Assembly (NCBI RefSeq): GCF_009193175.1
Contig: NZ_VUKE01000005.1
Coordinates: forward strand, 124,001 to 188,000
Origin: Georgenia ruanii
Lineage (GTDB): Bacteria; Actinomycetota; Actinomycetes; Actinomycetales; Actinomycetaceae
Reading direction: 5' to 3'
Length of the DNA stretch: 64,000 bases
Shown here: positions 1 to 8,778 of the stretch, one piece after another
Numbering within the stretch: position 1 is the first letter of the stretch
How the letters are laid out: each line of letters starts with the position of its first letter
Program-made: the position numbers and the translations under genes
Notes under the pieces: model-generated
What the model saw: only the letters and a program-made list of their open reading frames with translations
Databases searched by the model: none
What the model was told of the DNA's origin: nothing

Positions 1-1
1 C

Positions 2-1345
2 GTGCACCTGTACAACGCCACCGCGCCGGTCTTCCGCGAGATCGTCTTCCGCAACGACCGCGAGGCCACCAAGGAGCTGGCCGTCGCGGGCACCCGCGAG
101 GTCATGGCCTACGCAGAGAAGGTCCTCGGCGACGACACCGTCTTCGGGTACCAGTACTCCCCGGAGATCTTCGTCGACACCGAGATCGAGTACGCCCTCG
201 AGGTCTCCGAGGCGGTCATCGCCACCTGGCAGCCCGACGGCGACCGTGAGCTCATCCTCAACCTGCCCGCCACCGTGGAGCGGGCCACGCCCAACGTCTA
301 CGCCGACCAGATCGAGTGGATGTGCCGGCACCTGTCGCGCCGGGACGCCGTCGCGGTGTCCCTGCACCCGCACAACGACCGCGGCACCGGCGTCGCCGCC
401 GCCGAGCTGGGCCTGCTCGCGGGCGCCGACCGGGTGGAGGGCTGCCTGTTCGGCCAGGGCGAGCGCACCGGCAACGTCGACCTCGTCACCCTGGGCCTGA
501 ACCTGTTCAGCCAGGGCATCGACCCGATGATCGACTTCTCCGACATCGACGAGGTGCGCCGCACCGTCGAGCAGTGCACGCAGATGGACGTCCACCCGCG
601 CCACCCCTACGGCGGCGACCTCGTCTACACCTCCTTCTCCGGCTCCCACCAGGACGCCATCAAGAAGGGCTTCACGGTGCGCGAGGAGAAGGTGGTCGCC
701 GCGGGCGGCGAGGAGACCGCCGTCGTCTGGGAGCTGCCCTACCTCCCGATCGACCCCAAGGACGTCGGGCGCAGCTACGAGGCCGTGGTCCGGGTGAACT
801 CCCAGTCCGGCAAGGGCGGGGTCGCCTACCTGCTGTCCTCCACCCGCCACCTGGACCTGCCGCGCCGGCTGCAGATCGAGCTGTCCGGCATCGTCCAGAA
901 GCACACCGACGCCTACGGCGGCGAGATCGACGCCGAGCAGCTGTGGTCGATCTTCGCCGACGAGTACCTCCCGCACACCGCCGCCATGGGTCTGAAGCCC
1001 TGGGGCCGCTTCGCGCTCAAGGGCACCACGGTGACCACGGCCGGCGAGGGCACCGACGCGGTGCTCACCGTCACCCTGGTCGACGGCGGAGAGGAGAAGG
1101 TCGTCGCCGCCACCGGCAACGGCCCGATCGACGCCTTCGTCAACGCCCTGACCGAGGTCGGGGTGGACGTGCACGTGCTCGACTACGCCGAGCACGCCCT
1201 GTCCGAGGGCGGGGACGCCACCGCCGCCGCCTACCTCGAGTGCGAGGTGGACGGCCAGGTGCTGTGGGGGGTGGGCATCGACCCGTCCACGATGACCGCC
1301 TCGTTCAAGGCGATCGTCTCCGCAGTCAACCGCGCCGAGCGCTGA
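2..1345 (+). CDS. leuA: 2-isopropylmalate synthase (LeuA), C-terminal part
   Basis: First committed step of leucine synthesis: condenses acetyl-CoA with 2-oxoisovalerate in the cytoplasm. The gene enters from the left edge; the 447 residues here are roughly the last three quarters of the usual ~570. Seen: the catalytic-barrel segment [11 protein letters not shown] with the metal-binding His pair, then [12 protein letters not shown], and a C-terminal regulatory domain (from about residue 320) of the leucine-binding LeuA dimer type. The actinobacterial form is recognisable from [23 protein letters not shown]. No frameshift is visible; the stop is TGA. About 100 bp separate it from recO. High confidence in family; the true start lies outside the window. 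Confidence 0.97.
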   Translation: MHLYNATAPVFREIVFRNDREATKELAVAGTREVMAYAEKVLGDDTVFGYQYSPEIFVDTEIEYALEVSEAVIATWQPDGDRELILNLPATVERATPNVYADQIEWMCRHLSRRDAVAVSLHPHNDRGTGVAAAELGLLAGADRVEGCLFGQGERTGNVDLVTLGLNLFSQGIDPMIDFSDIDEVRRTVEQCTQMDVHPRHPYGGDLVYTSFSGSHQDAIKKGFTVREEKVVAAGGEETAVVWELPYLPIDPKDVGRSYEAVVRVNSQSGKGGVAYLLSSTRHLDLPRRLQIELSGIVQKHTDAYGGEIDAEQLWSIFADEYLPHTAAMGLKPWGRFALKGTTVTTAGEGTDAVLTVTLVDGGEEKVVAATGNGPIDAFVNALTEVGVDVHVLDYAEHALSEGGDATAAAYLECEVDGQVLWGVGIDPSTMTASFKAIVSAVNRAER

Positions 1346-1445
1346 CCACGCCGTCGCACGCCACCCGGCCCGCACCGTCGTCCCGCACCGGCGACGACGG
1401 CGCGGGCTGCGGGCGCCCTGCTCGCGCACCTGGGATGATGGAGCC

Positions 1446-2177
1446 GTGAAGCTCTACCGGGACGAGGCCGTGGTGCTGCGCACCCACAAGCTCGGGGAGG
1501 CCGACCGCATCATCACCCTGCTCACCCGCGAGCACGGCCAGGTCCGTGCGGTGGCCAAGGGGGTGCGGCGCACGACGAGCAAGTTCGGCGCCCGCCTGGA
1601 GCCGTTCGGCATCGTCGACGTCCAGCTCCACCTCGGCCGTGGCCTGGACACCATCACGCAGGTGGACACGCTCGCCCCCTACGGCCGGGCCATCTGCGCG
1701 GACTACTCGCTGTACACCACGGCGACGGCGATGGTGGAGACGGCGGGCCGGCTCACCGAGATCGAGCGCGAGCCCGCCCCGCAGCAGTACCTCCTGCTGG
1801 TCGGGGCGCTGCACGCCCTCGCCACCCGCCGGCACGCCGCCTCGCTGGTGCTCGACTCCTACCTGCTGCGCGCGCTCGCCGTCGCCGGCTGGGCGCCCAG
1901 CTGCTACGACTGCGCCCAGTGCGGGGCGGAGGGCCCGCACCGGGCGTTCAACCCGGCCCTGGGCGGGGCGCTGTGCGACAGCTGCCGCGTGCCCGGCTCG
2001 GCCGCCCCCGACCGGGAGACGGTCGCCCTGCTCGGCGCGCTGCTCTCGGGGGACTGGGCGGCGGCCGACGCCTCCGACCCGCGCCGGCGCAAGGAGGCCT
2101 CCGGCCTGGTGGCGGCCTATCTCCAGTGGCACCTGGAGCGCCAGCTGCGCTCCCTGCGGATGGTGGAGCGCGCGTGA
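1446..2177 (+). CDS. recO: DNA repair protein RecO
   Basis: RecFOR-pathway protein that anneals ssDNA and helps load RecA on SSB-coated DNA at gaps. 243 residues, normal length. The N-terminal OB-fold begins [22 protein letters not shown], the RecO signature; the C-terminal helical half carries a zinc site, CYDCAQCG followed about 20 residues later by CDSC. GTG start. It overlaps uppS by four bases (GTGA), so the two are almost certainly co-transcribed and translationally coupled; recO-uppS adjacency is common in actinobacteria. Confidence 0.96.
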   Translation: MKLYRDEAVVLRTHKLGEADRIITLLTREHGQVRAVAKGVRRTTSKFGARLEPFGIVDVQLHLGRGLDTITQVDTLAPYGRAICADYSLYTTATAMVETAGRLTEIEREPAPQQYLLLVGALHALATRRHAASLVLDSYLLRALAVAGWAPSCYDCAQCGAEGPHRAFNPALGGALCDSCRVPGSAAPDRETVALLGALLSGDWAAADASDPRRRKEASGLVAAYLQWHLERQLRSLRMVERA

Positions 2178-3046
2178 GCGAGTTCGAGAGCACCCTGCGG
2201 ACCTTCCCGGCGGCCGGCGTCCCGGACGACGGCGCCGCCTCCGCCCCGCCGGACGGCACACGCCGTCGCCGCCCGGTCCCGCCGCCCCCGCACCCGTCGG
2301 GGGAGCGGGCGCCGCGGATGGACCCGCGGTTCGTGCCCAAGCACGTCGCCGTGGTCATGGACGGCAACGGCCGGTGGGCCAACGCCCGCGGCCTGCCGCG
2401 CACCGAGGGGCACAAGGCCGGCGAGGCCGCGCTGCTGGAGGTCGTCGCCGGCGCGATCGAGCTGGGCGTCACCCACGTCTCCGCCTACGCCTTCTCCACC
2501 GAGAACTGGAAGCGCTCGCCCGAGGAGGTCCGCTTCCTCATGGGCTTCAACCGCGACGTGCTGCACCGGCGCCGGGACCAGATGGACGCCTGGGGCGTCC
2601 GGGTGCGCTGGGCCGGGCGGCGCCCGCGGCTGTGGCGCTCGGTCATCAGCGAGCTCGAGCGGGCCGAGGAGCAGACCAAGGACAACACGGTCTGCACGCT
2701 GACGATGTGCGTGAACTACGGCGGGCGGGCGGAGATCGCCGACGCCGCGAAGGCGATCGCGCAGGACGTCGCCGCCGGCCGGCTGGACCCGGCGAAGGTC
2801 ACCGAGAAGACCGTGGCGCGCTACCTCGACGAGCCGGAGCTGCCCGACGTCGACATGTTCCTGCGCACCGGCGGGGAGCAGCGCACCAGCAACTTCATGC
2901 TGTGGCAGTCGGCCTACGCCGAGATGGTGTTCATCGACGACGCCTGGCCCGACGTCGACCGGCGCACCCTGTGGCGGGCCGTGGAGACCTACGCCCGCCG
3001 CGACCGCCGCTACGGCGGCGCCGTGGACAAGCCGGTCGGCCTCTAG
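2174..3046 (+). CDS. uppS: Isoprenyl transferase (cis-prenyl, undecaprenyl/decaprenyl diphosphate synthase)
   Basis: Adds isopentenyl units in cis to make the long polyprenyl diphosphate carrier for peptidoglycan and other wall glycans. 290 residues. The frame is open further upstream, but the GTG at 2174 forms a GTGA overlap with the recO stop and is the natural start. The first ~50 residues are a Pro/Arg-rich extension without family similarity; the enzyme core begins at [19 protein letters not shown] (Asp of the Mg-diphosphate site), followed by GHKAG and the C-terminal [19 protein letters not shown] (diphosphate-binding Arg residues). Chain length of the product cannot be told from sequence alone. 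Its TAG overlaps the convergent DedA-gene stop by four bases. Confidence 0.95.
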   Translation: MSEFESTLRTFPAAGVPDDGAASAPPDGTRRRRPVPPPPHPSGERAPRMDPRFVPKHVAVVMDGNGRWANARGLPRTEGHKAGEAALLEVVAGAIELGVTHVSAYAFSTENWKRSPEEVRFLMGFNRDVLHRRRDQMDAWGVRVRWAGRRPRLWRSVISELERAEEQTKDNTVCTLTMCVNYGGRAEIADAAKAIAQDVAAGRLDPAKVTEKTVARYLDEPELPDVDMFLRTGGEQRTSNFMLWQSAYAEMVFIDDAWPDVDRRTLWRAVETYARRDRRYGGAVDKPVGL

Positions 3047-3606
3047 CCGGCGGCGTCCCCGCGGGCAGGAGACAGGTCGGCGGCGGGCCCACCCGCGGGG
3101 GCGGGGCTCGCCCCGGGGGCGCGGTGGCGGCGTCGCACCAGCACGCTCGCGACGATGACCACGGCCACCGCCGCGATGCCCGCCAGGCCCCACGGCGAGC
3201 CGGCGGCCGCCGCGAGGGCCGCGTCCCACACGGCGAAGCCGATGGTGGAGTAGATGGCCGCCCACGCCAGCGCGCCGGGTACCTGCGCCAGGGAGTAGCG
3301 CGGCCAGGAGATGCGCAGCACCCCCGCGGCGGCGTTGACCATGGTCTGGAACCCCACGGTGAGGTAGGAGAAGGGGACCACCACGAGCCCCCAGCGCCGG
3401 ATGGCCGCGATGCCGCGTGCGGTGCCCTCGCCCTGCAGCCACGCGTGCGCGCGCAGCCGCCACCCGCCGCTGGGGTGGGTGTGGCGCAGCGCCTGCTCCG
3501 TCACCAGCCGCCCGAGCCAGTAGGTCCCCTGACCGCGCAGCGTGGCGCCGAGGTACAGGAACACGAAGACCAGCCAGAACGGCCAGCTCGCCAGGAACTC
3601 CGGCAC
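3043..3606 (-). CDS. DedA/SNARE-associated-type membrane protein
   Basis: Predicted integral membrane protein of 187 residues; DedA proteins are linked to envelope homeostasis and some are polyprenyl-phosphate or phospholipid flippases. Seen: hydrophobic segments at about residues 8-24, 70-95, 107-127 and 137-158, and the DedA-like stretch [25 protein letters not shown]. It is on the short side and the N-terminal DedA segment is reduced. The Arg-rich tail (VRRRHRAPG) should be cytoplasmic. The position next to uppS, which makes the lipid carrier that some DedA proteins recycle, is suggestive only. Convergent with uppS. Confidence 0.8.
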   Translation of the reverse strand: MPEFLASWPFWLVFVFLYLGATLRGQGTYWLGRLVTEQALRHTHPSGGWRLRAHAWLQGEGTARGIAAIRRWGLVVVPFSYLTVGFQTMVNAAAGVLRISWPRYSLAQVPGALAWAAIYSTIGFAVWDAALAAAAGSPWGLAGIAAVAVVIVASVLVRRRHRAPGASPAPAGGPAADLSPARGDAAG

Positions 3607-3631
3607 TCGCTCCTCCTCCCGGGCCCCGCCC

Positions 3632-4030
3632 TCAGCTCTGGTACTCCTGCGCGGCGCACGCCGCGCAGGTGCCGAACAGCTCGGCGGTGTGGTCCACGGC
3701 GACGAAGCCGTGCTCGCGCGCCACCCGCGCCGCCCAGCGTTCCACCGGCTCGCCGCCCACCTCCACCGTACGACCGCACGAGCGGCACACCAGGTGGTGG
3801 TGGTGCTCCTGGCGGGCGCAGCGCCGGTACAGGCTCTCGCCGTCGTCCATCCGCAGCACGTCGACCTCGCCGGCCTCGGCCAGGGACTGCAGCGTGCGGT
3901 AGACCGTGGCCAGCCCCACGGTCTGCCCGCCCTCGCGCAGCATCTCGTGCAACTGCTGGGCGCTGCGGAAGTCCTGCGTCTGGGCGAGCAGGTCGCTCAC
4001 CGCCGAGCGCTGGCGCGTCATCCTCAACAT
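3632..4030 (-). CDS. zur: Fur-family regulator, probably zinc uptake regulator Zur
   Basis: Metal-responsive repressor of 132 residues. Seen: a winged-helix DNA-binding half (TVGLATVYRTLQSLAEAGEVD, the Fur recognition helix), the metal-sensing segment EHHHHLVCRSCG, and a second structural zinc pair CAAC near the C-terminus. It is the last gene of the znu operon, the reason to call it Zur rather than Fur. The ATG at 4030 is chosen because AAGGAGG lies 7 bases upstream; a GTG one codon earlier is too close. The junction with znuB is TGATG. A Zur-like box on the operon promoter (6763-6777) implies autoregulation. Confidence 0.93.
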   Translation of the reverse strand: MLRMTRQRSAVSDLLAQTQDFRSAQQLHEMLREGGQTVGLATVYRTLQSLAEAGEVDVLRMDDGESLYRRCARQEHHHHLVCRSCGRTVEVGGEPVERWAARVAREHGFVAVDHTAELFGTCAACAAQEYQS

Positions 4031-4944
4031 CACACGGCCTCCTTGACCTCGACGTCGTCCTCCACGTCCACGTGCGGCTCTCCGGCCCGTGGCCCGCGCA
4101 CGAGGACCGGGCGCAGCGCGGCGACGACGGCGTAGGTCAGCACGGCCAGCACGACGATCGTCGCGCCGGGGGACAGCGGCAGGAAGTAGGTGACGGTCAG
4201 CCCGACGACGCTCACGGCCGCCCCGATCACCATCGCGACCGTCATCGTGGTCCGGAAGGAGCGGGCCAGGAGCTGAGAGATCGCCACCGGCACGATCATC
4301 ACGGCCGAGACGAGCAGCACCCCGACCACCCGCATCGACACCGACACGGTCATCGCCGCCATGACCGCGACGAGGATGTTCAGCCCGCGCACGGGCAGCC
4401 CGCTGGCCCGGGCGTACTCCTCGTCGTGGCTCAGCGCGAACAGCGCCGGGCGCAGCCCGAGACCCGCGCCGAGGATGAGCACGGCGAGCCCGACGGTGAG
4501 CCACACGTCCGTCACCGACACCGTGGAGATGGACCCGAACAGGTAGCTGTTGAGGTTCGCCGTCGTCCCGCCGGCGATGCCGATGATCAGCACGCCGCCG
4601 GCGATGCCGCCGTAGAAGAGCAGCGCGAGGGCGAGGTCGCCGGTGGTCTTGCCACGGGCCCGGACCACCTCGATGAGCACCGCACCGGCGATGGCGGCGA
4701 CGATCGCCCCCGGGACGGCGAGGACGTCGCGCGGGGTCAGCCCGGCGAGACTGCCGGCGAGCCAGCCGACGGCGACGCCGGTGAGCGCCACGTGCCCGAT
4801 GCCGTCGCCGAGCAGGGCCAGGCGCCGCTGGACGAGGTAGGTGCCCATCACCGGGGCGGAGACGCCGACGAGCACCGCCACCAGCAGCGCGCGCTGCATC
4901 AGCGGCGTGGACAGCATGAGCACGAGCGTGTCGACGAATCCCAT
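4030..4944 (-). CDS. znuB: Zinc ABC transporter permease ZnuB
   Basis: Membrane subunit of a cluster-9 metal-ion ABC importer (ABC-3 permease family), 304 residues. Eight or nine hydrophobic segments are visible from residue 5 to about 275. The family-typical stretches GMRVVGVLLVSAVMIVPVAISQLLARSF and GDGIGHVALTGVAVGWL are present in recognisable form. The C-terminal ~25 residues are acidic (EPHVDVEDDVEVKEAV) and probably cytoplasmic. The ATG at 4944 overlaps the znuC stop (TGATG) with GGAG five bases before it; a GTG at 4947 is the alternative. Specificity for zinc rather than manganese is inferred from the Zur neighbour and the His-rich binding protein. Confidence 0.93.
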   Translation of the reverse strand: MGFVDTLVLMLSTPLMQRALLVAVLVGVSAPVMGTYLVQRRLALLGDGIGHVALTGVAVGWLAGSLAGLTPRDVLAVPGAIVAAIAGAVLIEVVRARGKTTGDLALALLFYGGIAGGVLIIGIAGGTTANLNSYLFGSISTVSVTDVWLTVGLAVLILGAGLGLRPALFALSHDEEYARASGLPVRGLNILVAVMAAMTVSVSMRVVGVLLVSAVMIVPVAISQLLARSFRTTMTVAMVIGAAVSVVGLTVTYFLPLSPGATIVVLAVLTYAVVAALRPVLVRGPRAGEPHVDVEDDVEVKEAV

Positions 4945-5795
4945 CACAGCTCCACGTGGAGGTTGGGCACGTGCGCGGGACGGTGGCCCGCGTCCTCGTG
5001 CGGGTGGACGTGGTCGTGCCCGGGCGCGTCGTGGCCCGCCGTGGGGGAGGGGCTGACGCCGTCGTGGACCACGCGCCCATGGCGCAGAACGATCGCCCGC
5101 TCGAGCAGCGGGCCGAGCTCGCCGAGCTCGTGCAGGACGACGAGGATCGTCGTGCCGCGCGCGTGCAGCGCCTCCAGGGTGGCCGCGAGGGCGTCCTTGG
5201 AGCGCTTGTCGATGCCGGCCAGCGGCTCGTCGAGGATGAGCAGGTCGGGGTCGCGCACCAGCGCGCGGGCGATGAGCACCCGCTGGTGCTGCCCGCCGGA
5301 GAACACCTGCACGCTGTCGCCGGCCCGGTCGGCGAGGCCGACCTGGTCGAGGGCGGCCAGGGCGCGCCGGCGCGCCCCGCGCGGCAGGCGCAGGCGCTGG
5401 TTGTCGATCAGCCCGGAGACGACCACCTCGAGGGCGGTGGCCGGCACGCCCGCGCCGGAGGTCACCCGCTGGGGCACGTACCCGATGCGGTTCCAGGGCA
5501 CCGAGTGACGGGCGGTGACGTCCTGCCCGAACAGCCGGGCGTGGCCGTGGGCGATCGGCACGACGCCGACGAGGGACTTCACGAGGGTGGACTTGCCCGA
5601 GCCGTTGGCGCCGAGCAGCGCGACGATCTCCCCGGGCCGGACGGTGAAGGACACCCCGCGCAGGATGGTCGAGGCGCCGAGGACCACGCCAAGGTCCTCG
5701 ACGGCCACGGGGGCGCCGTCGGGAGGCGGGGCGTCCGGGCGGGCGCCGTCGGTCTGGGTGCCGTCGGCGCCGGCGCGGTGGCGGGTCATGCGCAT
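4944..5795 (-). CDS. znuC: Zinc ABC transporter ATP-binding protein ZnuC with His-rich tail
   Basis: ATPase of the zinc importer, 283 residues. Seen: Walker A GANGSGKST, Q-loop region GYVPQRV, signature FSGGQHQRVLIARAL, Walker B LLILDEPLAGID and the switch His in VLHELGE. Two extra regions stand out: a ~35-residue N-terminal extension rich in Asp/Pro before the domain starts at VAVEDLGVVLG, and a C-terminal tail of about 40 residues with ten His (GHDAPGHDHVHPHEDAGH). The ATG at 5795 has AGGAGG seven bases upstream and lies inside the end of znuA (10-bp overlap). The tail could bind zinc in the cytoplasm (inference). Confidence 0.94.
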   Translation of the reverse strand: MRMTRHRAGADGTQTDGARPDAPPPDGAPVAVEDLGVVLGASTILRGVSFTVRPGEIVALLGANGSGKSTLVKSLVGVVPIAHGHARLFGQDVTARHSVPWNRIGYVPQRVTSGAGVPATALEVVVSGLIDNQRLRLPRGARRRALAALDQVGLADRAGDSVQVFSGGQHQRVLIARALVRDPDLLILDEPLAGIDKRSKDALAATLEALHARGTTILVVLHELGELGPLLERAIVLRHGRVVHDGVSPSPTAGHDAPGHDHVHPHEDAGHRPAHVPNLHVEL

Positions 5796-6763
5796 CGCAG
5801 CGCCTCCTGGAGTGCCTCGAGGTTGTGGTGCATGGCCTCGCGATAGTCCACCTGGGTGTTGAGCTGGACGTCGAGGGGGTCGAGCAGAGCGACGTGGAGG
5901 CCGAGATCCTCGGCGAGCGTCGTGGCGATGGCCGAGAAGCCCGGTTCGGCGAAGATGGTGCGCACCCCGTGCGCCCGGACGTCGGCGGCGATCTGGGCGA
6001 CGCGGGCGGGGGAGGGCTCGGACTCGGGGTCGAGCCCGGTGACGGGCACCTGGGCGAGGTCGTAGCGCTCGGCGAGGTAGCCGTACGCCTGGTGGGACAC
6101 GACGATCGTGCGGCTGGCGCAGTGGGCCAGCCCGGCGGCGAGCTCCGCGTCCAGCGCCTCCTGCTGCGCGGTGAACCTGGCGGCGTTGGCGTGGTAGTCG
6201 GCGGCGTGGGCGGGGTCGAGGCGCGCCAGCTCGTCGGCGACGGCGAGGCCGACGTCGCTCAGCCGGAGCGGGTCGAGCCAGAAGTGCGGGTCGGCCGTGC
6301 CGTGGTCGTGCCCGTGGTCGTCGTCGTGGCCGGATTGCGGGCCCTGCTCCGCCGCGTGCGCGACGGCGTGGTCGTCGCCCGCGTGCGCGGCGGCGTCCTC
6401 CTCCGCGGGCGTGAGCAGGTGCGCGGGCCCGGCGACGTCCAGCGCCGTCGGCCGCGTCTGCGTCACGGCGTCGTCGACGGCGGCCTGGAACCCCGAGAGG
6501 TAGACGACCAGGTCCGCGGCGTCGAGCCGGGCGACGGTGTACGGGGAGAGCTCGAGGTCGTGGGCATCCACGCCCGGCGGGGTGACGGAGCGGACCTCGA
6601 CGTGGTCCCCGCCCACCTGGGCCGTGACGTACTGCAGCGGGTAGATCGCGGCCATGACCTGCAGCGGGCCGTTGTCGGGGCCGGCCTCCCGCGCCGGGCT
6701 GCACCCGGCGAGCAGCGCGCCGACGGCGACGAGCAGTGCCGCGGCGCGCCGGAAGGTCGTCAT
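5786..6763 (-). CDS. znuA: Zinc-binding lipoprotein ZnuA (ABC transporter substrate-binding protein)
   Basis: Captures zinc outside the membrane and delivers it to ZnuBC. About 325 residues. A lipoprotein signal peptide ends in the lipobox LLAGC. Cluster A-I metal-ligand regions are visible: PPGVDAHDLELSP, HFWLDP, VVSHQAYGYLAERY and FAEPGFS. Between the first two is the acidic/His-rich loop typical of zinc (not manganese) binders, with HDDDHGHDHG. The ATG at 6763 is chosen because a promoter (TTGACC, 18 bp, GAGAAT) places transcription start right at it; the next in-frame ATG upstream (6772) lies inside the Zur-like box. First gene of the znuA-znuC-znuB-zur operon. Confidence 0.94.
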   Translation of the reverse strand: MTTFRRAAALLVAVGALLAGCSPAREAGPDNGPLQVMAAIYPLQYVTAQVGGDHVEVRSVTPPGVDAHDLELSPYTVARLDAADLVVYLSGFQAAVDDAVTQTRPTALDVAGPAHLLTPAEEDAAAHAGDDHAVAHAAEQGPQSGHDDDHGHDHGTADPHFWLDPLRLSDVGLAVADELARLDPAHAADYHANAARFTAQQEALDAELAAGLAHCASRTIVVSHQAYGYLAERYDLAQVPVTGLDPESEPSPARVAQIAADVRAHGVRTIFAEPGFSAIATTLAEDLGLHVALLDPLDVQLNTQVDYREAMHHNLEALQEALRCA

Positions 6764-6800
6764 GAGGATCATTCTCAGCGGAGATGAGAACCATGGTCAA
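6763..6800 (-). promoter_or_regulatory. znuA promoter with overlapping Zur-like operator
   Basis: On the minus strand, TTGACC (6795-6800) and GAGAAT (6771-6776) are spaced by 18 bp, and the -10 is seven bases before the znuA ATG, so the mRNA would be leaderless. A 15-bp inverted repeat, TGAGAATGATCCTCA (6763-6777; 7-1-7, one mismatch), covers the -10 element and the probable start site. It resembles known Fur/Zur boxes of the TGAAAATGATTTTCA type. Zn-Zur binding here would block the promoter directly. Confidence 0.75.
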
Positions 6801-6943
6801 CTCTGCGTGGTGTGGGCGCCGCCACGATCGCGCTCGGCCCGGCCCGGGCTGGCGCGGCGCGGGGACACCGCCCCTGGATGGGCCGGGCGGTGCGCGCCCC
6901 ACCCTCACCGAGGTCGCGGTCGGCAGCCAGATCCGCCCCTGGG

Positions 6944-7042
6944 GCGGCCGGGCACGGCGGGCCGGATGTGACCCCGGGCGGCCGGGCACGGCGGGCCGGA
7001 TGTGACCCCGGGCGGCGGGCCGGCGGGCCGGATCTGACCCGG
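6944..7042. repeat. 34-bp imperfect tandem repeat between znuA and glyS
   Basis: Two identical 34-bp units (6944-6977 and 6978-7011), each containing GCCGGATGTGACCCCGG, are followed by a degenerate third unit (7012-7042, with GCCGGATCTGACCCGG). The intergenic gap (6773-7185) holds no convincing ORF; besides the znuA promoter and this repeat I see nothing else in it. The repeat lies 140-240 bp upstream of glyS. Confidence 0.85.
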
Positions 7043-7185
7043 ACAGGGGCGGCATGGTTAGGTGGGGGCACCGTGGGCGGGCCGCAACCATGCGCCGTCC
7101 CGCCCGTCGCCCACGCCACCCAGGCGCGGGTCCGATGCCCGCACCCGCCAGGTGCGGGCCCGCACGATGAACCGGAGTGAAACCA

Positions 7186-8571
7186 GTGGCCGCACCCTCG
7201 CGACTCGACAACGTCATCAACCTCGCCAAGCGGCGGGGCTTCGTCTACCCCGCGGGGGAGATCTACGGCGGGACCCGCTCCGCCTGGGACTACGGACCGC
7301 TCGGCGTCGAGCTCAAGGAGAACATCAAGAAGCAGTGGTGGCGTGCCATGGTCACCTCCCGCGAGGACGTCGTGGGCCTGGACTCCTCGGTCATCCTGCC
7401 GCGCCAGGTGTGGGTGGCCTCCGGGCACGTGGGGGTGTTCACCGACCCGCTCACCGAGTGCCTGAGCTGCCACAAGCGCTTCCGCGCCGACCAGATGGAA
7501 GAGGAGTACGAGGAGAAGAAGGGCCACGCCCCGGCCAACGGCCTCGCCGACATCGCCTGCCCCAACTGCGGCACCCGCGGGCAGTGGACCGAGCCGCGCG
7601 ACTTCAACATGATGCTCAAGACCTACCTCGGCCCCGTCGAGGACGAGACCGGGCTGCACTACCTGCGCCCGGAGACGGCGCAGGGCATCTTCGTCAACTT
7701 CGCGAACGTCATGACCTCGGCCCGCAAGAAGCCGCCGTTCGGCATCGGCCAGATCGGCAAGTCCTTCCGCAACGAGATCACCCCCGGCAACTTCATCTTC
7801 CGCACGCGCGAGTTCGAGCAGATGGAGATGGAGTTCTTCGTCGAGCCCGGCACGGACGCGGAGTGGCACCAGTACTGGATCGACACGCGCACGCGGTGGT
7901 ACACGGAGCTCGGCATCGACGCCGCGAACCTGCGTCACTACGAGCACCCGCAGGAGAAGCTCTCCCACTACTCCACGCGCACGGTCGACATCGAGTACCG
8001 CTTCGGCTTCCAGGGCAGCGAATGGGGCGAGCTCGAGGGCATCGCCAACCGCACCAACTTCGACCTCACGACCCACTCGGAGCACTCCGGGCAGGACCTC
8101 AGCTACTTCGACCAGGCCAAGAACGAGCGCTGGGTGCCCTACGTCATCGAGCCGGCGGCAGGCCTGACCCGCTCGCTCATGGCCTTCCTGGTGGACGCCT
8201 ACACCGAGGACGAGGCGCCCAACACCAAGGGCGGGGTGGACAAGCGCACCGTGCTGCGCCTGGACCCGCGCCTGGCCCCGGTCAAGGCCGCGGTGCTGCC
8301 GCTCTCGCGCAACGAGCGGCTCTCGCCGGTGGCCCGGGACCTCGCGCAGGAGCTGCGCCGGTACTGGAACGTCGATTTCGACGACGCCGGCGCGGTCGGC
8401 CGGCGCTACCGCCGCCAGGACGAGGTCGGCACCCCGTTCTGCATCACCGTCGACTTCGACTCCCTCGAGGACCAGGCCGTCACGGTGCGCGAGCGCGACA
8501 GCATGAGCCAGGAGCGCATCGGCCTGGACCAGGTGCGCGGTTACCTCGCCGAGCGCCTGCCCGGCTGCTGA
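7186..8571 (+). CDS. glyS: Glycyl-tRNA synthetase, alpha2 type
   Basis: Class II aminoacyl-tRNA synthetase that charges tRNA-Gly; cytoplasmic homodimer. About 461 residues, the usual length for the bacterial single-chain (archaeal/eukaryal-like) form. Seen: [16 protein letters not shown] at the N-terminus, motif-2 region [31 protein letters not shown], a zinc-type insertion with CLSCHKR and [10 protein letters not shown], and the C-terminal anticodon-binding domain (from about residue 355). The GTG at 7186 is chosen because GGAG lies eight bases upstream; the GTG at 7177 overlaps that site. Followed by a hairpin at 8578-8611. Confidence 0.95.
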   Translation: MAAPSRLDNVINLAKRRGFVYPAGEIYGGTRSAWDYGPLGVELKENIKKQWWRAMVTSREDVVGLDSSVILPRQVWVASGHVGVFTDPLTECLSCHKRFRADQMEEEYEEKKGHAPANGLADIACPNCGTRGQWTEPRDFNMMLKTYLGPVEDETGLHYLRPETAQGIFVNFANVMTSARKKPPFGIGQIGKSFRNEITPGNFIFRTREFEQMEMEFFVEPGTDAEWHQYWIDTRTRWYTELGIDAANLRHYEHPQEKLSHYSTRTVDIEYRFGFQGSEWGELEGIANRTNFDLTTHSEHSGQDLSYFDQAKNERWVPYVIEPAAGLTRSLMAFLVDAYTEDEAPNTKGGVDKRTVLRLDPRLAPVKAAVLPLSRNERLSPVARDLAQELRRYWNVDFDDAGAVGRRYRRQDEVGTPFCITVDFDSLEDQAVTVRERDSMSQERIGLDQVRGYLAERLPGC

Positions 8572-8577
8572 CCGTCC

Positions 8578-8611
8578 GCGCCGCGACCGGATGCGCATCT
8601 GGTCGCGGCGC
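8578..8611 (+). terminator. Hairpin terminator after glyS
   Basis: Perfect 11-bp stem (GCGCCGCGACC / GGTCGCGGCGC) with a 12-base loop that itself contains the palindrome ATGCGCAT. It begins six bases after the glyS stop. No U tract. Confidence 0.65.
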
Positions 8612-8778
8612 GCTCGGTGGTCCTGCCCGGCGCCTGCGCGCTCAAGTCCGGTGCGCCAGCGGTGCCCTCGCACCGGCGCCGGCCCGGACGGGCCGATCGG
8701 CCCGCGTGCGCGGCCCTGAGGTGGTAGACCGGCCGTGGGGCCGCGCCGGTGCGGCAAGGGACGTCGGAGGTGAGCACG

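Noticed and set aside
316-1449. Long Arg/Pro-rich plus-strand frame across leuA
   Set aside because: Frame shadow typical of 73% GC DNA; the leuA frame has the family motifs.
7012-7180. T-box or riboswitch leader before glyS
   Set aside because: No T-box consensus (AGGGTGGNACCGCG type) or other known riboswitch core found in the leader.
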